Source: Viscum album | Lineage: Eukaryota > Streptophyta > Magnoliopsida > Santalales > Viscaceae | DNA length: 64,000 nucleotides | Direction: 5' to 3' | NCBI GenBank assembly: GCA_963277665.1 | Contig: OY728137.1 | Span: 1,169,532,670 to 1,169,596,669 of the forward strand | Shown: in pieces, positions 47,236-59,181 of the stretch | Layout: the number at the start of each line of letters is the position of its first letter | How positions within the stretch are numbered: the first letter of the stretch is position 1 | Made by a program: the position numbers and the translations under genes | Notes under the pieces: generated by a model | What the model was told of the DNA's origin: nothing | Seen by the model: only the letters and a program-made list of their open reading frames with translations | Database searches by the model: none

Positions 47236-48370
47236 ATGATGAGTGCAATAGATGATGTAATGGAAGACTTCCTATGGAATATGTAATGGAAATCTTCATG
47301 AGGATGATGAATCAACTCTCCTAAGTTATGAATAATAACTTAAATCAAGTTGAGAGGCCAAATTCATCCCAAAGGGAACAACTTATCATTGATACCTTCA
47401 TGCATTAATGACCACATTCTTTTAGTGGATCTACTGATCCATTGATTAATGAACAATGGATTACCTCTATAGAAAAGATCTTTTCTATACTATGTTATTC
47501 AGATCTAAAGAAATTCATCCTGGTAGTATACTTCTTAGAAGGTGAAGTTTATCAGTGGCGTACATTGATTAAAAGCACAAGGCTAAGAAGGTAGACTAAT
47601 GATATAGAGCGGGAAGAGTCAGGGGAATATTTTTCAATAAATATTTTTCTCATTTGATGCAAAAAAATGGATAAGGAATTATTAGAGCTGAAGAAGAGGG
47701 AAAATGAATCAGTGGGAAGCTATGAAATTAACTTTACAAGACTTGCTCGATATACCTCTTGCCTTGTTATGGATCCTAAGGAAAAGGTTGATAGATTCTT
47801 CAGTGGACTGAGACCCCATATGTGGAGTAATTTAGAAAATCAAGACTATGAAAGCTATGAGTATATAGTTCTAAGTGATATGAAGGTTGAATTGGAGTTT
47901 GGAGAGACACAGTGGTCACATTGTTCGAATGAAAAGAAAAGAGAAATGGATCCAAACTTAGGGAAGAATTTTGATCATGGAAGAGGAGGAAAGAAAGTGA
48001 AACTTCCCCTGTGAAAAAAATGTGGGAAGAAGCATTAGGGAACTAATTTATTGGGTATGTAAAGTGATAAAAGTGTGCGAGAGATGGGAATATAGATTGA
48101 AACTTTCATGGCATGATAAAGCCTTAACTTCTCAACACCAATGACAAAGATAAGATGGTGTAGGCCCAACCTGAAGTTTAATGCTTCAAGTGTATATGAC
48201 TGGGGAACTTTTCTAATCAATTTCCAAATAAAAAGATAATGGAGGAAAACCACCATCAACCTTATCATAGGCCAAGGGTGTAAGGCCGATCATTTTCAAT
48301 CATGACTGATGAAGTAGAGGCTCCAAATGATATAGTGGCAGGTACAATTGTTGTGCTCTCAAAGCTACCA
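47236..48370 (+). pseudogene. gag: gag, element A
   Basis: The start is ATG 47236. The capsid-like part includes PHSFSGSTDPLINEQW near 47408 and a 115-codon open stretch at 47667-48014 (KKRENESVGSYEINFTRLARY, PKEKVDRFFSGLRP). This last part aligns with B gag on both sides of the E insertion. A decayed CGKKH knuckle is near 48024. Frame changes occur near 47600 and 48020. Confidence 0.75.
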
Positions 48371-48830
48371 AGTACTTTGTTTGATTATTTTTATTCACAT
48401 TCCTTTATTTAATTAAAGTTTGAAAAGACTATAGAATCAATCCCTAATATTATAGGAATATAGTTATCATTAAATATTCCTAGAGGGATTATTCTAGCAT
48501 CAAATATGTATAAAAACTCCAGCATTAACTTTGGTGAGTATAATCTCATCGCAAATATAGTAGTCATTCCCATGGTGGAATTGTACACTATACTAGGGAT
48601 GAACTAGAACTCAAAGTATAATGATAAGACCAAATATAGGATCAAATAAATTTTAGTAGTTTTGAATGGAAAACCTATAGTTATTTCCAAGGAGAGATAT
48701 CCTATCCTGAACTTTGTCTAGAAGCACCTACCATAGCCTTCTTTATAGAGATGATCGGTGAAGAGGGAGAAGGAAATGAATGTATAAGGATAGAAAATGT
48801 CCCAATTATTTAGGAATACATTGACATATT
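48371..48830 (+). pseudogene. Aspartic protease region, element A
   Basis: S-T-L-F-D-Y-F-Y-S-H-S-F-I lies at about 48370-48408, with D at 48382. As in E, the tyrosine replaces the S/T of D-S/T-G, and the glycine is absent. IPMVELYTILGMN near 48572 corresponds to the domain end. Stops and frame changes are frequent. Confidence 0.6.
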
Positions 48831-49772
48831 TCCTGAAGAGTTACCTAGAACTCCCCCTGAAAGAGATGTAAAGTTCTCCATTGAACTCATACCTAGATCC
48901 AAGCTGATATCGAATACCCCATATAGAATGGAAAATGTTGAGTTAGAGTAATTAAGGAAACAACTTCAAGATATTTTAGAGAAGGGATTTATCTAAAAAA
49001 ATGTGTCTCCTTGGGGAACACCTACTCTCTTTTTAAAAAATAAGGATAGATCAATTCAACTATGCATTGATTATAGAGAACTTAATGGGATCATAGTGAA
49101 GATCAAGTACCCTCTCCCAAGGATTAATGTTTTATTTGACCAGCTTCATGGGGCTAAATTCTTATCCAAGATTGACCTTCAATGTAGGTATAATCAATTG
49201 AGGGTGAAGAAAGAATATATTCTAAATAATTCCTTCCAAACAATATATGGGCATCATGCATTGTTTTTATTCCTTTCGGCTTGACTAATACTACTACTAT
49301 ATTTATGGTTTTGATGAATATAATCTTTAAGAACTACCTTGATAAATTTTTGGTAGTTTTTATTGATGATATTATAATATATTCCAAAATTTTCAAGGGG
49401 AATTAGAATAATCTAAGGGTGATATTGAAAACTCTGAGGAAGGAGAATCTATTTGTAAAATTCAAAAAATATAAATTTTGGTTATAATAAGTTTCATTCT
49501 TGGAGCACATTGTAACCAATAAAGGAATCTCAATTCACTATACCAAGGAAAAGGATATATAGAAGTGGAATCATCCTCAAATAGTAATTAAGATTCATAG
49601 TTTCCTTGGTTTAGTAGGATATTATAGGTGGTTTGTGAAAATGTTTTAAAAAATTTCTAATACATTAACCAAGTTAACTTAAAAAAGAGATAAGTTTATT
49701 TGGAAAATGGAGTGTGAAAAAAGTTTCCAAGAATTGAATAAGATATTGGTTATTAAACCCATGTTAATAGGG
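48831..49772 (+). pseudogene. Reverse transcriptase, element A, cut at its 3' end
   Basis: ELPRTPPERDVKFSIELIP-like residues start near 48838. A 93-codon open stretch (49003-49284) has SPWGTPTLFLKNKDRS, CIDYRELNG and LFDQLHGAKFLSKIDL. A frameshift near 49280 leads to a second frame with F-I-D-D intact at 49359-49370. FLGLVGYYRWFVKMF is near 49600. Coding similarity ends at about 49772 (FQELNKILVIKPMLI), where LTR sequence begins. RNase H and integrase are therefore deleted. Confidence 0.8.
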
Positions 49773-51281
49773 AGAAATGTGATCTTTGGAATAGTAATAT
49801 ATTCGTTGGTCAATAAAATTGTTGGTTTATTTGACCATTGTGAACTATACCCATTGGTAATTATTTTACCATTATAATTAGTCTCTATAAATAGTAATAA
49901 TAAAGGATAATTGATGCATAAAATAAAAATGATGGTCTCAACTAGTAGAGTTTTTCTATTTGAAGTCCATTTTTTAGAACATGGAAGGGAGGTAGAATCA
50001 CTAGGGTTTTCCCTTGACTAAGCCTAATCCAAGATTCAATAAGTGTAGCTTGAATAAAATCACCTATGGGAGAAGTTCAAGTTAGTAGATATTACCACTC
50101 AGTCAATGTTAGTTGAGCCACCCCATGAAACTACCACCATCACAAGCCTTACTCTTAGGGAGTACACGAGTGTAATAAGGGGTCTTGTGTCTATAAATTA
50201 GCTACATAAAGTGTAATTTAATTTGTATAAATAAAATGGTTTTTTCATCAATCCCATTTTGAGAATACTTTTTTTAGTAATATATATGTTTAAATAAGAC
50301 CAATTTGATAAATTGATTATTGTATGCAAATAAAACATAATTCTATTTTTAGAAAAAATATATACTTTTATAAAAAACTAAGGTATTATAAATAATATTT
50401 TTTAATTAAATAGTCTTTTAAAACACTCTTATTTAAATATAAATGATAAAATAATTTTATAATTTCCTAGGAAATTTTTGTAAGTGTCAAAGATTTAACC
50501 ATGCCATAAAAACCACTATTTTCAATAAATAAGGTTGCTTCTATTTAATAGTTAAAATTATCATATTTAGAAAATAATTTTGATAAAATAATTATTATAT
50601 TTTAAATCATAATGTCTAAATCAGGTTAGGGTGAATTTTTGATAATTTTCTAATTTTTTTTCCAATTAATAGTAAAAATACAGTTTTAGGTTTTTGGTAT
50701 GTTTTATGAATTCTTATTTATGTCATAATGATGTAATAATTAATTCACCACAATCCATGACCTAAAATATGTTATTTTATTAATATTAAGTATTTTAATA
50801 TATTTTAATCAATTTCTAAACCTATAAGTGACTTTCCAAATTCTAAAATGGAAAATATAATTATAAAAACATTAATTTGTGGAAAATTAACTTTTACATG
50901 TCCAAATAAGTATTAAATAATAGTGTTCCATTCTAATGTATTTAAATATTATAAAAATTTATTTAAATTTCCAAAACCATTAGAAAAAAACATGGGTAAT
51001 CCAATGGTTTTTCATTTTCCACAACCAAGATTTTCAAGACCTATATTTGGAAAATGTTAAACAATTCCTCCACCTTTTCTATAAATACCCACCCATTTCA
51101 CCTTTCCCCTTCACTCCTAATCCATACTCTATGATGTTTTAGTGACTTTTTTTCCCAAGGATTCTCCCCAATGTGTCCTTAATCCCGCAAGGTTCCATCC
51201 TCAATATTTAGGATCAACCCTTTAAGGTAAGTGGATTCTCCTCATCTTCTATTTCATTAAAGTAATTCTTTTTGTGTACAC
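49773..51281 (+). repeat. Right (3') LTR of element A, first part
   Basis: It aligns with 44244 onward (GGGAGAAATGTGAT against GGGAGCAATGTGAC), through the TATA at 51079 to TTTTTGTGTA. G interrupts it at 51282. The remainder is at 61419-62330. Confidence 0.8.
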
Positions 51282-51595
51282 TGTAAGATACCGGGTTTTT
51301 CTTGAGGTATGAATCTTTTTTTGGGTTAAATGTGGTTTAATTTCCTTTTTGTATTAGACCCTAACCTAGGCCATGGGCCGATTGGGCTATTTTTAGGAAA
51401 TAAGGGGAAAAAGAGGATAAAGGATGGCTGTATGCCAGGTACACATCGTGTAGTTGAAGTACATGTCATGTAATTCCAGTTCACAATGTGTACTGGACCA
51501 TCACAATGTGTAGAATTTCTAGTTTAGAAAAAAAATAGTGTAATACATACGGTGTACTTTTCCTACACGTCATGTACATGCCCGCTGATTTTTTT

Positions 51596-51602
51596 TATAA
51601 AA
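51596..51602 (+). promoter_or_regulatory. TATA box of the G left LTR
   Basis: TATAAAA follows a T run and precedes GAGGCAGTAGCC. It is conserved at 59497-59503 and aligns with TTAAAA in F. Confidence 0.7.
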
Positions 51603-53160
51603 GAGGCAGTAGCCTCTTATTTTGACTCACAACCCCATTTCCTCCGTTTTTGGAAGCCTAAACCCCTATAAAACAGTTTTTCAGATATCAAATCCATTTA
51701 GAATCTAATTCTTCCACAATTAGTCATGTTGGAACTACATTGGTAAGTAATTTATTCCTTTTTATCCATTCATGATTCTTCAGAACAACAACTGTGCAAT
51801 TTGGATTTATGCTCACATGCCTTAATTTCTCGTTCTTTGTTCATTCTTCAGATTTTTTCCAAACCAGGATGAATAATGACTTGATATTGGAAGAACTGTC
51901 TACTACCAAGCTGAGGTAGGTGATATATACTTTCTTTCAGATTTTCTTGTTCTTTTCAAGCATTCGGCCGATATTCTATCTGTCAAACTTTCTGGCGTGG
52001 CCTCGTTTTCGACCGAGTTGCTTGCCGTAGGCTTAGTCAGATCTAGCGAGAATACCCATAGGTTCCGTATAGGTGCGTTGGCACCTGTTACTAATTTCAA
52101 GGTCACCCATGGGGTGTGCCTTCTGGATTTAACCTGTTTATGCCTATTTAAACCACCCAAGGGGTGTGTGCTTGTGCTTGCCTAGTTATAGGAAGCCTGT
52201 TAATGCTTTGATAGATTGAATAACTTGTTTAGGAGATGTACTACCTCCTTGTTTAATGATTATCTTGTAATTCCATGTTCATTTTGATGGTTTGGAATGT
52301 AAAATGGAAATATGAGTGGGTATACCTATATTAAATGACTAATGTCATGTTAAATGTTTTATAAGGGAGGGTAGGCCCATATGCTTTGTAAATGATAAAT
52401 GGTTTGCATGAGTGGGTATACTCATGGCATGTGCATATTGATGTGAGTGGGTATACTCATGTGGAATGTTTGTTTAAATTTAATGATTGAATGAATGGTT
52501 TGATAGATTCCATAGACTGCTCTCCATGGATTTTGAATGTAGTAGTGGACGCGTTGGGTTGACTCTGCCCCTTGGGTCTTGATTCCATTGGATGCCTCGG
52601 GCCTTGCTACCCTGTGGATCCATCTTTCTTAGGCTCACATAGGACTTGATATTTCCATAAACTTAGGACCCCAAACAGTTCCTAATCAAGTTTCCACCAG
52701 GGATTCCCATGAGACTCAATGGGATGCCTTGGAAAAGCTCATTGGATCTAACCCTTCATGGTCTAGATTTATTACATGGATTCCCTAGTACATGACACCT
52801 TGGATCTGGCCCTTGGGGTCTGTTTTCACTATACGACATGGTCGTGGGATGTTTTAATTCACTATATGGAGAGGCTGTGGGATACTTTACTTCTTTATAT
52901 AGTGTGGATATGGGTTACATAATACAGATGGATATACAGCGTAGCTGTGTGACTTGTTTACTTGTTATAGCTGCCTTGTTAGAAGATGACTCTATTGTAG
53001 GTAGCCTTGAGGGCTGTTTGGTTTTACCTACTACCATAGACTCATTCCATGGGCATAAACACTTACTTTACTAGTTTTTTACACTTTATAGCACTTTTTA
53101 TATTGTTGTTAGAATTGTATAGACCTGGGTAGTATCCTATTGTGATGTTTATCTCACACC

Positions 53161-53190
53161 CTGTTTGGGCCTCCTCAGGGACCCAAACAG
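53161..53190 (+). other. Stem-loop in R/U5 of the G left LTR
   Basis: CTGTTTGGG pairs with CCCAAACAG perfectly. The right LTR has CTATTTGGG and CCCAAATAG (61059-61088), a compensatory pair change. Confidence 0.75.
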
Positions 53191-53648
53191 ATTATATGGT
53201 TTCAGGTGATGTTAGGGGAAAGCACCCTAGTACAGGTCGTTGACTATGGATTTGGAGCAGGGAAGCATAGGACCAAGATGAGGCTTGAAATGCTGGGATA
53301 CCTTTTTGGGACTTACAGTATATTAAATTTCTATGTACCTACTTTGGCTGATTTATAAATACTTTTATCATCCACATCATTTTGTATATGAGACAATTCT
53401 AGTTATTGATTTGTATTCTTATCTTGTCTTACTTTTAGTTGAATATTGTTTATTTTGCTTCCGCTATTGTATGTGTTTGAATTCCACTTTGACACTCTGG
53501 TAATGAGGTCATAGTATCCCCACTGACTCACCTAGGCCCTTGTTGCTAGTCGGAAGTCTCCAAAGTTTGGGGAGATGCGCTTGAGGCCATGTAGCCAACC
53601 GGGCTTGAGGCATCATTGGGTGGTATCTGGGTCTGGGACGTTACAAAG

Positions 53649-53660
53649 TGGTATTAAAGG
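53649..53660 (+). other. Primer-binding site, element G
   Basis: TGGTATTAAAGG is the F site with one further C-to-T change. It lies three bases after the LTR. Confidence 0.85.
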
Positions 53661-54515
53661 ATTTTCTTTTTTGGTTTTCCTTACTGTTTGGAGAAAATAG
53701 ATAGGTATAGGAAGGAAATGGAGTTTGTTATAAGCTTTTCCTGGGAGTAGCTACCCCATGTATAGGGAAAATCCAAATTGCCTCGAATCGAGTTATGATT
53801 TTCTAGATTTTAACTATTACAGTTGATTTTATTTCACCGTTGGGTGACACAATTGATTTTTGATATTACTATTGATGCAATTATGGGTTTTATTTTAGTT
53901 TCAACCCAATTAATATGAGGGTGTTCCATATCATGCATCATATATACACTTTTTAGAATCACATGCCATGCATTATGACATGCCATCTCAGATGCATTAG
54001 ATATTGCATGTTTTTGTGATAGTTGACGTGATATTTGTGCCGATTATGTTAGTTGGGTGAAGTAGATAAAGGAGTGATGCCATCATTCAATTATTAAGGA
54101 TTATGAGCCCTTATGAATTGGGAAATGATGAACTAATGGAATGAAAATGCTTAAATGAACTTTTTATATGTATGGTTTGAATGGGAACTAAGTTTTGGGT
54201 TCATGAGGTGTTATGGGCCCTCATGGATTCATAATTGGTAAACCCTTTCTAAAATTTCATAGATAATTGAATGTAAAATGGAAATGGAAACTTGAAATGA
54301 TGAATAAAGACTTGACCTAGACCCGAATTTTGAGTGGGAAAGAGGCATAGTTTCTAGCGGTTCATTAGCTGTTCTTTATACAGTCCTAGATTTAGGATCA
54401 AGTTGTGAGTTGACTTGGATTTAGGAGGGTTTTGACCAGTCCTGTGGTTTAAAGACGTGGCTTTGATATCATTCTTTTCTAAGGCGTGTGTTTGGTATTA
54501 TAGAGACATTCCACC
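53661..54515 (+). other. 5' leader of element G
   Basis: It shares TTTCACCGTTGGGTGAC and the GTTATGGGCCCTCATGGAT block (54209) with F. It lacks the palindrome array found in F. No gene is seen. Confidence 0.75.
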
Positions 54516-55690
54516 ATGATGACCTCCAGTGGTACGCCGCAAGAAAGGAGATGAAAATACTTCAAAGATAGTGGGCCATGGGATACCAGTTGATCCTCTT
54601 GTAGTTCCATCTACAGTACTAGAGGATGTTCCGGACACAGGTTCTAAGGTGTAGTTCTGTGAGGGGTTTCTTCATTATATGTAGACATTCTAGGGAGAAA
54701 CATATCCATCCTTGACTATGGATGAGTTGACATGGGTATTCCAGTAGCAGAATACTCCTACATTTTTAGGGGATAGAAGTCCACAAGCTACAGAGATTTG
54801 GCTAGAGACCACATTAGTGATTTTTGAGCATATGGAGATGCCTACTGAGAAGAGGGTCAAGCTCATGACTTATATGCTACATGGAGTGGCAAAGTGCTGG
54901 TGTGACGTTTTGAACCTGGCTGATGGGCTATGAGATATGGGTTGGGTTAAATTCTAAACCCATTTCTATGACTAATTTTACCCCAAAACTCTATGAGAAG
55001 AGCAGGATAGTGAGTTCATGCATCTCAAGTAGGGCATGATGAAGGTTATGGAATACTTGGCATGCTTTATAGAGCTATAGTGTTTTGCGCTAATGTATCT
55101 TACAAATGAGTTGTCGAGGGAAAGATACTTCGAGTAAGGTCTCAAACATGCTATCAAATCTCAGGTCAATGTGTTATAGTTACCTTCTATCACCAAGATC
55201 ATGAATTAGGCTCTGATTACAGAGCAGAACCTAAGGGAAGCTGGGGGTGCAAAACATGGGAGTGCTATTTCTAGACCCTGTGGATCTACATACTCAGTTA
55301 GGAAGTTCCTTTTCGAGGCTTCCCATGAGGTTAGTACTAGTAAGGATGTGGGTGCAATTATCTTGTTATATTTCCATCAGTGTGGCAAGTGAGGCCACAT
55401 GAAAAACCAGTGTGACCATGAACCATTCGAGTGATGAGCTTGCTGCAGGATGGGGAACATGTAGTAGTTTTTCAAGACCTTTTCTCCAACTGTGAGTGGT
55501 AGGGAGACAAATCTGACATCAGGTTCAGGAGTAGGTTCTTTAGATCCACTTCAGGATGGTAGCTAGAACAATGCAGGCTGGTTAGGTCAAGGCAGTGGTG
55601 GTTGTGGCTGTGGTAACCAAACACCAGGTTCTCAGAGATAGTAGGGTGGATCAGCTAAGGGTAGGCAGGAAGTGTCATAGGGCTGCAGTA
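54516..55690 (+). pseudogene. gag: gag, element G
   Basis: It follows F gag: KIVGHGIPVDPL near 54565, VPDTGSKV near 54628 and KRVKLMTYMLHGVAK near 54850. A degenerate knuckle (FHQCGK, stop, GHMKNQC) lies near 55373, with the first cysteine changed. The ending (GNQTPGSQR then two TAG) matches F at 36940. The start region has a small insertion, so the exact ATG is uncertain. Stops and frame breaks are frequent. Confidence 0.75.
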
Positions 55691-56165
55691 TAGAATAAAC
55701 CTATATAGTGTAATAGACCCAATAGAAGCAAGATCCCAGACCGTCTATGGCGAGAGGTACGATCTTAGTAGCTTCTACTATTGCATCTGCTCTTTTTGAT
55801 ACAGGGGCCTCTCACAGTTTCATCTCTACATGGTTGGTTAAAATCCTCAGGCTTGTGGTTTTTCTTTTGGAAGGCGTTTTGATTCTAGACACACCATTGT
55901 GAATCAGAACGGGTGATTTTCGTTAGTTCATGGAGTGTACCCTTGAGGTTGGTGGGTTCCACTTCCTTTGGAGTTTGTATTTCCTTAATATGACAGAGTT
56001 TAACATAATTCTTTTAATGGAATGACTAGTAGATTATCGAATGTACACTGACTGCTATCACTGGAGGATGACTTTCACATCACTAGAGGATTTAGTGTTT
56101 ATTCACAAGAGTGAATGGGATGTCTATGCAAGCAGAGCCGGAACAGAACATCGTGGGTAGTGTGG
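55691..56165 (+). pseudogene. Aspartic protease, element G
   Basis: A-L-F-D-T-G-A-S-H-S-F-I-S is at 55789-55827, with the D-T-G triad at 55798-55806 intact. KSEWDV-like residues near 56108 confirm the tryptophan lost to a stop in F. Otherwise broken by stops. Confidence 0.75.
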
Positions 56166-57000
56166 GATGACAACCCTGATTACTAGTTTGTTTCTGGATG
56201 ATCAGTGAGTGAGTTAGGCAGACTTTCCTCTATTGGTTGAGTACTTCAGGTATGTCTTTCCAGATGAATTTTATGGTTTACCTCCTAAGATAGAGGTAGA
56301 GTTCTCCATATATCTAGTTCCATGAGCTGCACCATTATCCATTCCTCCTTATAGGATGACTACGAAGGAGTTTTAGGAGATCAAAAGGAAATTAGAGTTT
56401 TTGGAGGTGAAGGGGTTTATCAGACCCAATACTTCTCCATGGGGTTTTCTGGTCCTTTTTTCAAAAAAGGCAGACAAAAATCGTAGGCTATGTGTGTATT
56501 ATCAGAAATTGAACCAACTAATGATTAAAAACGGATATCCCTTTCTATGAATAAATAATCTGTTTGATTAGATTTGAGGAGCTCGAGGGTTCTCGAAGAT
56601 CAAATTAAGGCCAGGTTATCACCAGGTGAGTGTTCAACCTATATTCATACCTCATACAACCTTTCATAGTAGGTATGGTATATACGAGTACCTGGTTATG
56701 TCGTTCTGTCTCACGAATGAACTAGTGGTTTTCATGGCATTGATGAACCGAGTATTCCATCCTTACTTAGATTATTTTGTGGTGGTTTTCATGGATGATA
56801 TCTTGGTGTATTCTCACAATAAACATGACCATGCCAACCATACTGAGATCATTTTTAATACACTGAGAGACCATCAGTTATATGCTAAGCTCGCAAAGTT
56901 CCACTTTTAGATGGATCAAATTCACTTACTGGGTCCCATAATCTCAGAGATAGAAGTATCAGTGGACCTAGAGAAGGTGAGAGCTGTAGTTTACTAGGAA
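56166..57000 (+). pseudogene. Reverse transcriptase, element G
   Basis: [24 protein letters not shown] near 56418 and RYGIYEYLVMSFCLTNE near 56671 lead to the catalytic box F-M-D-D at 56788-56799, which is intact. An open stretch of 94 codons (56626-56910) covers the palm. Upstream, stops and frame changes break the fingers region. Confidence 0.82.
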
Positions 57001-57600
57001 AAACCCAAGAATTTTTTAGATATACAAAGTTTTTTGGGGATAGATGGTTACTACAAGTGTTTTATATAGGATTTATTATGCTTAGAAGCACCATTGATGG
57101 GCTTAAATAAGAAGGGTGTGAAGTTCATTTGGTCAGATTCTTATGAGATAGCCTTTCAAGAGCTGAAAGGGAGGTTGATATCAGTACCAATCCTAATACT
57201 GCCAGAGCAGGTCAAGAGTTACATGGTGTATTGTGATGCTTTAGATATTGGGCTGGGGGCAGTGCTGATGTAGAGATAATGAGTCATGGCATACGAGTCT
57301 CATCAGCTGAGGCCTCATGAAAATAATTACCCTATGAATGATCTTGATTTGGCTATAGTTATTCATGCGTTAAGCCATTAGAGACACCATCTATTGGGAG
57401 AGTTTTTTTGTGGTGTACACAGACCACAAAAGCCTCAAGTATATATTTACATAGTGTGATCTAAATCTAAGGCAACAAAGGTGGGTGGAGTAACTACAAT
57501 ACTTTGACTTTGATATTTCCTATATTACTGTTAAAGGCAATGCAGTGGCCGATGCACTGAGTAGGAGGACTTAGATATAGGTGGTGCAACAGTCCAATAG
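57001..57600 (+). pseudogene. RNase H, element G
   Basis: GVKFIWSDSYEIAFQELKGR near 57117 and YCDALDIGLGAVLM near 57230 are preserved. [11 protein letters not shown] is near 57421, and KGNAVADALSRRT ends the domain near 57534. Stops replace Q, W and E in several places. Confidence 0.8.
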
Positions 57601-59160
57601 TGAGTGGAAGCTTATGACATTGTTTTTTGAGATGCATCTGGAGGTACAAGATAGTCAGGGGTAGACTTTTCTATCATCCTTAGCTGTGACCTATAACCTT
57701 TTGGAAAAAGTTAGGATGAGGAAACTATCAGATTTAGAAGGCCTAGTTCTATGGGAAGGTGTGGCAGGTGAGGACCCTCCTCTTGGTTGGGTAGTAGGTG
57801 ATTATGAGATCTTGTGTATCCATGGATGAGTTTGGGTTACATGAGATACACGTGAGGATTTGATATGGGAGTTTCATGCTTTACATTGGGAAATGAATCC
57901 TAGGGTCACCAAGATGTATTGTGACTTGCGATATTAATACTGGTGGTTGGGAATGAAGTGTGAGATAACTGGTTTTGTTATGAGGTGTTCCACTTGTCAG
58001 CTATTGAAGGCAGAACATCATCAACCAATTGGGCTTTTACAAAAGTTTCCTATTCTAGAATGGAAATGGGATGATGTCGTAATGGATTGTGTGACTGGTT
58101 TACTAAGGTCATCTCAAGATAATGATGCAGTGTGGGTTGTTGTTGACAAGCTTACAAAGGTTTCATATTTCTTGCTAATCAAGGAGACCTTCTGTGTTGA
58201 TGATCTTGGAAGGTTATACATCTGAGAGGTGGTACAACTTTATGGGGTACCGTGCACTATCATTTTAGATAGATATTCCCACTTTACATCTCATTTATGG
58301 AAGAGTTTTTAGAGGTTTCTGGTTACACAGGTGATTATGATCACAACACACCGCCTTCAGACTGATGGCTAGTCAAAGCATACGATACAGGTGCTTGAGG
58401 ACATGCTGCGAGCATGCGTCCTGGATTTTGGGGGCTCTTGGGAGAGACACATTCCCTGGGTTGAATTATCCTATAATAATAGTTATCAGGTGATCATACA
58501 TAAGGAACCTTATGAGTATTTATATGTTAGGCCATGATGATCACCCCTATGCTGGTTAGATGTTGGAGAGGCAGTTTTACTGGGATCACGTCTCATGTAG
58601 GAGACATCTGAGTAGGTCTAGTTGATTCAAAAGAGGATGGATACTAAAAAGTCTCATAAAAAATAATATGTCGATCACCATAGATGAACTATAGAGTTCA
58701 AGGTTGGGGATCAAGTTTTCTTGCATGTTTCACTGAGTTTGGGTCACAGATAGATCGAGTGATAGGGTAAGCTTTCACTGAGATATATCAGGCCGTTTGA
58801 GATTCTGAAGAGAGTCGGGTCGGTTTCCTTTTGGTTGCAATTACCTCAGAGGTTCCAAGTCATGCATGATGTATTCCATGTATCTCAGCTGTGCTTCTAT
58901 CACTTAGACCCATATATTTTTTTTCATCCTGAGGAGGTTGTGCTTTAGGTTTTTGCATCCTTTGAGGAGCATCCGATTCGTATTCTTGACAGGAGAACTA
59001 AGGTTCTCCAAGGCCATTCAGTTAATCTAGTACAGGTGCTATGGAAACACGACCATTTACAGGATGAGACTTAGGAGCAGGAGGACGACACACGTGTTCA
59101 GTGGCTGGAGTTGTTTTCAGACAAATCTCGACAACTCTCCAGAGAGCAATTTGGGGACAA
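57601..59160 (+). pseudogene. Integrase with C-terminal module, element G
   Basis: The zinc region has C-S-T-C-Q near 57990. The core is open from 57947 to 58225. The first catalytic aspartate is intact (58085-58087, VVMDCVTG). The glutamate is replaced by lysine (codon 58376, in SKHTIQVLEDML). MHDVFHVSQLCFYHLDP near 58863 and EEHPIRILDRRTKVLQG near 58965 form the tail. Stops are frequent, many at the same codons as in F. Confidence 0.82.
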
Positions 59161-59168
59161 ATTACTAT

Positions 59169-59180
59169 AAAGGGGGAAGA
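59169..59180 (+). other. Polypurine tract, element G
   Basis: AAAGGGGGAAGA lies just before the right LTR start TGCAAGATC. Confidence 0.85.
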
Positions 59181-59181
59181 T

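Larger units (their letters stand above)
51282..53645 (+). repeat. Left (5') LTR of element G
   Basis: It starts TGTAAGATACCGGG and ends GGGACGTTACA, 2364 bp. Weak palindromes such as TACACATCGTGTAG lie at 51440-51580 before the TATA at 51596. The inverted repeat CATGAGTGGGTATACTCATG is at 52407-52426, with a second copy near 52442. The stem-loop is at 53161-53190. Confidence 0.9.
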
